DNA of 64,000 nucleotides, from positions 682,001 through 746,000 of the forward strand of contig NZ_LYPC01000014.1 in the NCBI RefSeq assembly GCF_001700435.1, read 5' to 3'. The stretch is from Paenibacillus pectinilyticus (GTDB lineage: Bacteria > Bacillota > Bacilli > Paenibacillales > NBRC-103111). Each line of letters begins with the position of its first letter. Position 1 is the stretch's first letter. This document shows, in pieces, positions 62,133 to 64,000 of the stretch. The position numbers and the translations under genes are program-made. The notes below the pieces were generated by a model, which saw only the letters and a list, made by a program, of their open reading frames with translations, was not told the DNA's origin and did no database searches.

Positions 62133-62930
62133 ATGATACAAGCTGTTATTTTTGATTGGGCAGGGACGATGGTTGATTACGGGTGCTTTGCACCGCTGAA
62201 TGTGTTTATGGAGGTTTTCCGCAAGCGAGAAATCGCCATCACGATCGAAGAGGCAAGAGCGCCTATGGGCCTATTGAAACGCGATCATATTCGCGCCATT
62301 TTACAAACAGAGCGTGTCGTCGGTCTATGGCAGGAGCGCTATGGAAGGCTTCCAAATGAAGACGATATCGATGAGCTGTATGCGGATTTCGAGCCGATGC
62401 TGCTCGCAATTGTGCATGAATATGCCGAGCCGATCCCAGGCGCCATCGATTTGACCAATCGCCTGCGTGAACGAGGCATTCGTCTCGGATCAACGACAGG
62501 CTACACGGCTGAGATGATGGCGATTGTTACGAAGGAAGCTGCGAAACGTGGTTACGCACCCGACCATTTGGTCACGCCGAACGAGGTGCCAGCTGGACGT
62601 CCTTACCCGTGGATGATCTACCAGAATGCGATGGCTTTGAATGTGTACCCGATGCACAACTTGGTGAAAGTCGGAGATACCACAAGTGACATTCAGGAAG
62701 GCGTTAACGCAGGCGTGTGGACGGTTGGTGTGGTGAAAGGCAGCAGTGAACTCGGCATGAGTGAAGCGGAAGTGCAGATAGCTGCGCCGGACATTCTCCA
62801 GAAGCGTATGGAGCTGGTGAAAGCTACATTCCTTGCACAAGGTGCACATTATATCATTGATTCCATTGGTGAATTGGATACCGTCATTGATCAAATCAAT
62901 CAACGTATAGAAAGAGGAGAACGTCCATGA
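62133..62930 (+). CDS. phnX: phosphonoacetaldehyde hydrolase
   Basis: HAD-superfamily enzyme of 265 residues that breaks the C-P bond of phosphonoacetaldehyde, giving acetaldehyde and phosphate. Nucleophile D8 in FDWAGTMVD; the Schiff-base Lys is K49 in MGLLKRDHI (K53 in the Bacillus cereus enzyme); motif II in STTGYT; motif IV in [13 protein letters not shown] precedes ATG. It is 12 bp behind pbfA and its stop overlaps phnW by 4 bases (ATGA), so the three genes form one operon. Confidence 0.96.
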   Translation: MIQAVIFDWAGTMVDYGCFAPLNVFMEVFRKREIAITIEEARAPMGLLKRDHIRAILQTERVVGLWQERYGRLPNEDDIDELYADFEPMLLAIVHEYAEPIPGAIDLTNRLRERGIRLGSTTGYTAEMMAIVTKEAAKRGYAPDHLVTPNEVPAGRPYPWMIYQNAMALNVYPMHNLVKVGDTTSDIQEGVNAGVWTVGVVKGSSELGMSEAEVQIAAPDILQKRMELVKATFLAQGAHYIIDSIGELDTVIDQINQRIERGERP

Positions 62931-64000
62931 ATATGAAACTAAATGTCAATTTGAACCAACTTCCCGATAACCCGTATCTACTTTTAACACCAGGTCCACT
63001 ATCTACGAGTAAAAAAGTAAAAGCAGCCATGCTCCGTGACTGGTGCACGTGGGATCAAGATTACAACGAACTGGTTCAATCGATTCGCAGCCGACTGGTG
63101 CAAATGGCGACAAGTCATACGGATGCTTATACGACGGTATTGATGCAGGGCAGTGGTACATTCTGTGTAGAGTCCGTTATCGGGTCCGTCATCCCGCCTA
63201 GCGGCAAATTGCTGGTACTTACGAATGGAGCTTATGGCAAGCGCATTGCGCAAATGGCTGAAGTACTGGGGATTTATGCGATTGTTTTGGATTCGGGTGA
63301 GACGAAGCCAGTCAACGTGAAGCAACTCGAAGAGATCCTGAAAGTCGATGCTTCGATTACACATGTCGCCGTCGTTCATGTTGAAACGACGACAGGCATG
63401 ATCAACCCGATCGCAGACGTGGCGAAAGTGTCCAAGAAATACGGCAAAACTGTCATTGTCGATGCCATGAGCAGCTTTGGCGGCGTGCCAGTTGACGTTG
63501 AGGCACTGGACATTGATTTTCTCATCAGCAGCGCGAACAAATGCATCCAAGGGGTACCTGGTTTCGGTTTTATTATTGCGAACAAAGAAGCACTCTACAC
63601 GTGCAAGGGGCTTGCGCGCTCGCTTTCACTGGACTTGTACGACCAATGGGAAACGATGGAGCACGGCAATGGCAAATGGCGCTTCACCTCTCCAACGCAT
63701 ACGGTGCGCGCTTTTGATCAAGCGATGCAGGAGCTGGAAGAAGAAGGCGGCGTCTTGCGCAGATTCGAACGATTCACACGTAATCAACAAACGTTGGTAG
63801 CGGGAATGAAAAAGCTCGGCTTCCAAACCTTGCTGCCAGACGAATGGCAATCGCCAATTATTACCTCGTTCCTTTTCCCGGATTCTGCTGTGTTTTCTTT
63901 TGATGAGTTTTACGCGCGGATGAAGCAAGAAGGGTTCGTCATCTATCCAGGTAAAATTACAGCGGCGCCAACTTTCCGTATAGGTAATATTGGAGACGTT
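62927..64000 (+). CDS. phnW: 2-aminoethylphosphonate-pyruvate transaminase (3' truncated by window)
   Basis: PLP aminotransferase that converts 2-aminoethylphosphonate and pyruvate to phosphonoacetaldehyde and alanine, the substrate of PhnX. The first 358 codons are present and the frame is open at the right edge, close to the usual length of about 365-370. [11 protein letters not shown] marks the N terminus; PLP ring Asp is D179 in [10 protein letters not shown] and the PLP Lys is K205 in [14 protein letters not shown], 26 residues apart as in the Salmonella enzyme (D168/K194). The end reads TFRIGNIGD as in the family. ATG overlaps the phnX stop. Confidence 0.96.
   Translation, partial: MNMKLNVNLNQLPDNPYLLLTPGPLSTSKKVKAAMLRDWCTWDQDYNELVQSIRSRLVQMATSHTDAYTTVLMQGSGTFCVESVIGSVIPPSGKLLVLTNGAYGKRIAQMAEVLGIYAIVLDSGETKPVNVKQLEEILKVDASITHVAVVHVETTTGMINPIADVAKVSKKYGKTVIVDAMSSFGGVPVDVEALDIDFLISSANKCIQGVPGFGFIIANKEALYTCKGLARSLSLDLYDQWETMEHGNGKWRFTSPTHTVRAFDQAMQELEEEGGVLRRFERFTRNQQTLVAGMKKLGFQTLLPDEWQSPIITSFLFPDSAVFSFDEFYARMKQEGFVIYPGKITAAPTFRIGNIGDV

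Overview
The window looks like a chromosomal segment of a Paenibacillus-type Firmicute. Evidence: S-layer-homology (SLH) anchored polysaccharide enzymes, repeated YesM/YesN-type two-component pairs beside sugar ABC importers that lack their own ATPase, strong AGGAGG-type ribosome sites with frequent TTG/GTG starts, a YjcZ-type micro-protein, CcpA (cre)-like boxes, and intrinsic terminators. It is mostly accessory carbohydrate-use DNA. No rRNA, tRNA, phage, complete insertion sequence or CRISPR array is visible.

Layout. (1) 1-4.5 kb: end of an LplB/YtcP/LplA-like oligosaccharide importer, then a LacI regulator that seems to start at CTG. (2) 4.5-17.8 kb: a histidine kinase/LuxR-type regulator pair diverging from an operon that looks built for acidic glycosaminoglycan-like polymers: lipoprotein, two permeases, cytosolic sulfatase, GH88 unsaturated glucuronyl hydrolase, and an SLH-anchored 1660-residue PL8 lyase. 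Inferred flow: the lyase cuts the polymer at the cell surface, the importer takes up unsaturated oligosaccharides, and sulfatase and GH88 finish them inside. (3) 17.8-18.2 kb: a gene-free insert bounded by imperfect inverted repeats and holding two ~105-bp fold-back repeats. (4) 18.2-33 kb: a second glycan locus with GH116, an AraC regulator, an importer, YesM/YesN, a secreted GH29-like enzyme and a beta-helix (GH141-like) enzyme.

(5) 33-40.5 kb: a wrecked LacI gene, an isochorismatase-fold protein lacking the nucleophilic Cys, a 34-residue YjcZ-like protein, then on the minus strand a consensus promoter, a cyclic-di-GMP-I riboswitch, an intrinsic terminator, a chemoreceptor and an orphan adenylation-carrier-reductase (A-T-R) NRPS-like enzyme. 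The last two genes are 84 bp apart with no terminator between them. This possible c-di-GMP-controlled chemoreceptor/reductive-NRPS unit is the most unusual arrangement here. A DinB-fold gene follows on the plus strand.

(6) 40.5-55.7 kb: a third glycan locus with YesM/YesN, importer, membrane-anchored parvulin-like foldase, a 1417-residue beta-helix/GH59/discoidin fusion, and an SLH protein made of six Ig-like repeats. (7) 55.7-60.3 kb: IclR regulator, GPH/MFS symporter, HSL-family esterase and a HAD phosphatase. (8) 60.3-64 kb: phosphonate breakdown genes pbfA-phnX-phnW, behind a promoter region with clustered AAACAAC repeats; phnW runs off the window end.

A recurring small-scale theme: the two giant secreted enzymes (PL8 and GH59) are each preceded by a short ORF with a strong ribosome site whose stop codon overlaps the enzyme start (ATGA). 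Two of the importer operons carry a stem-loop between the binding-protein gene and the permeases.
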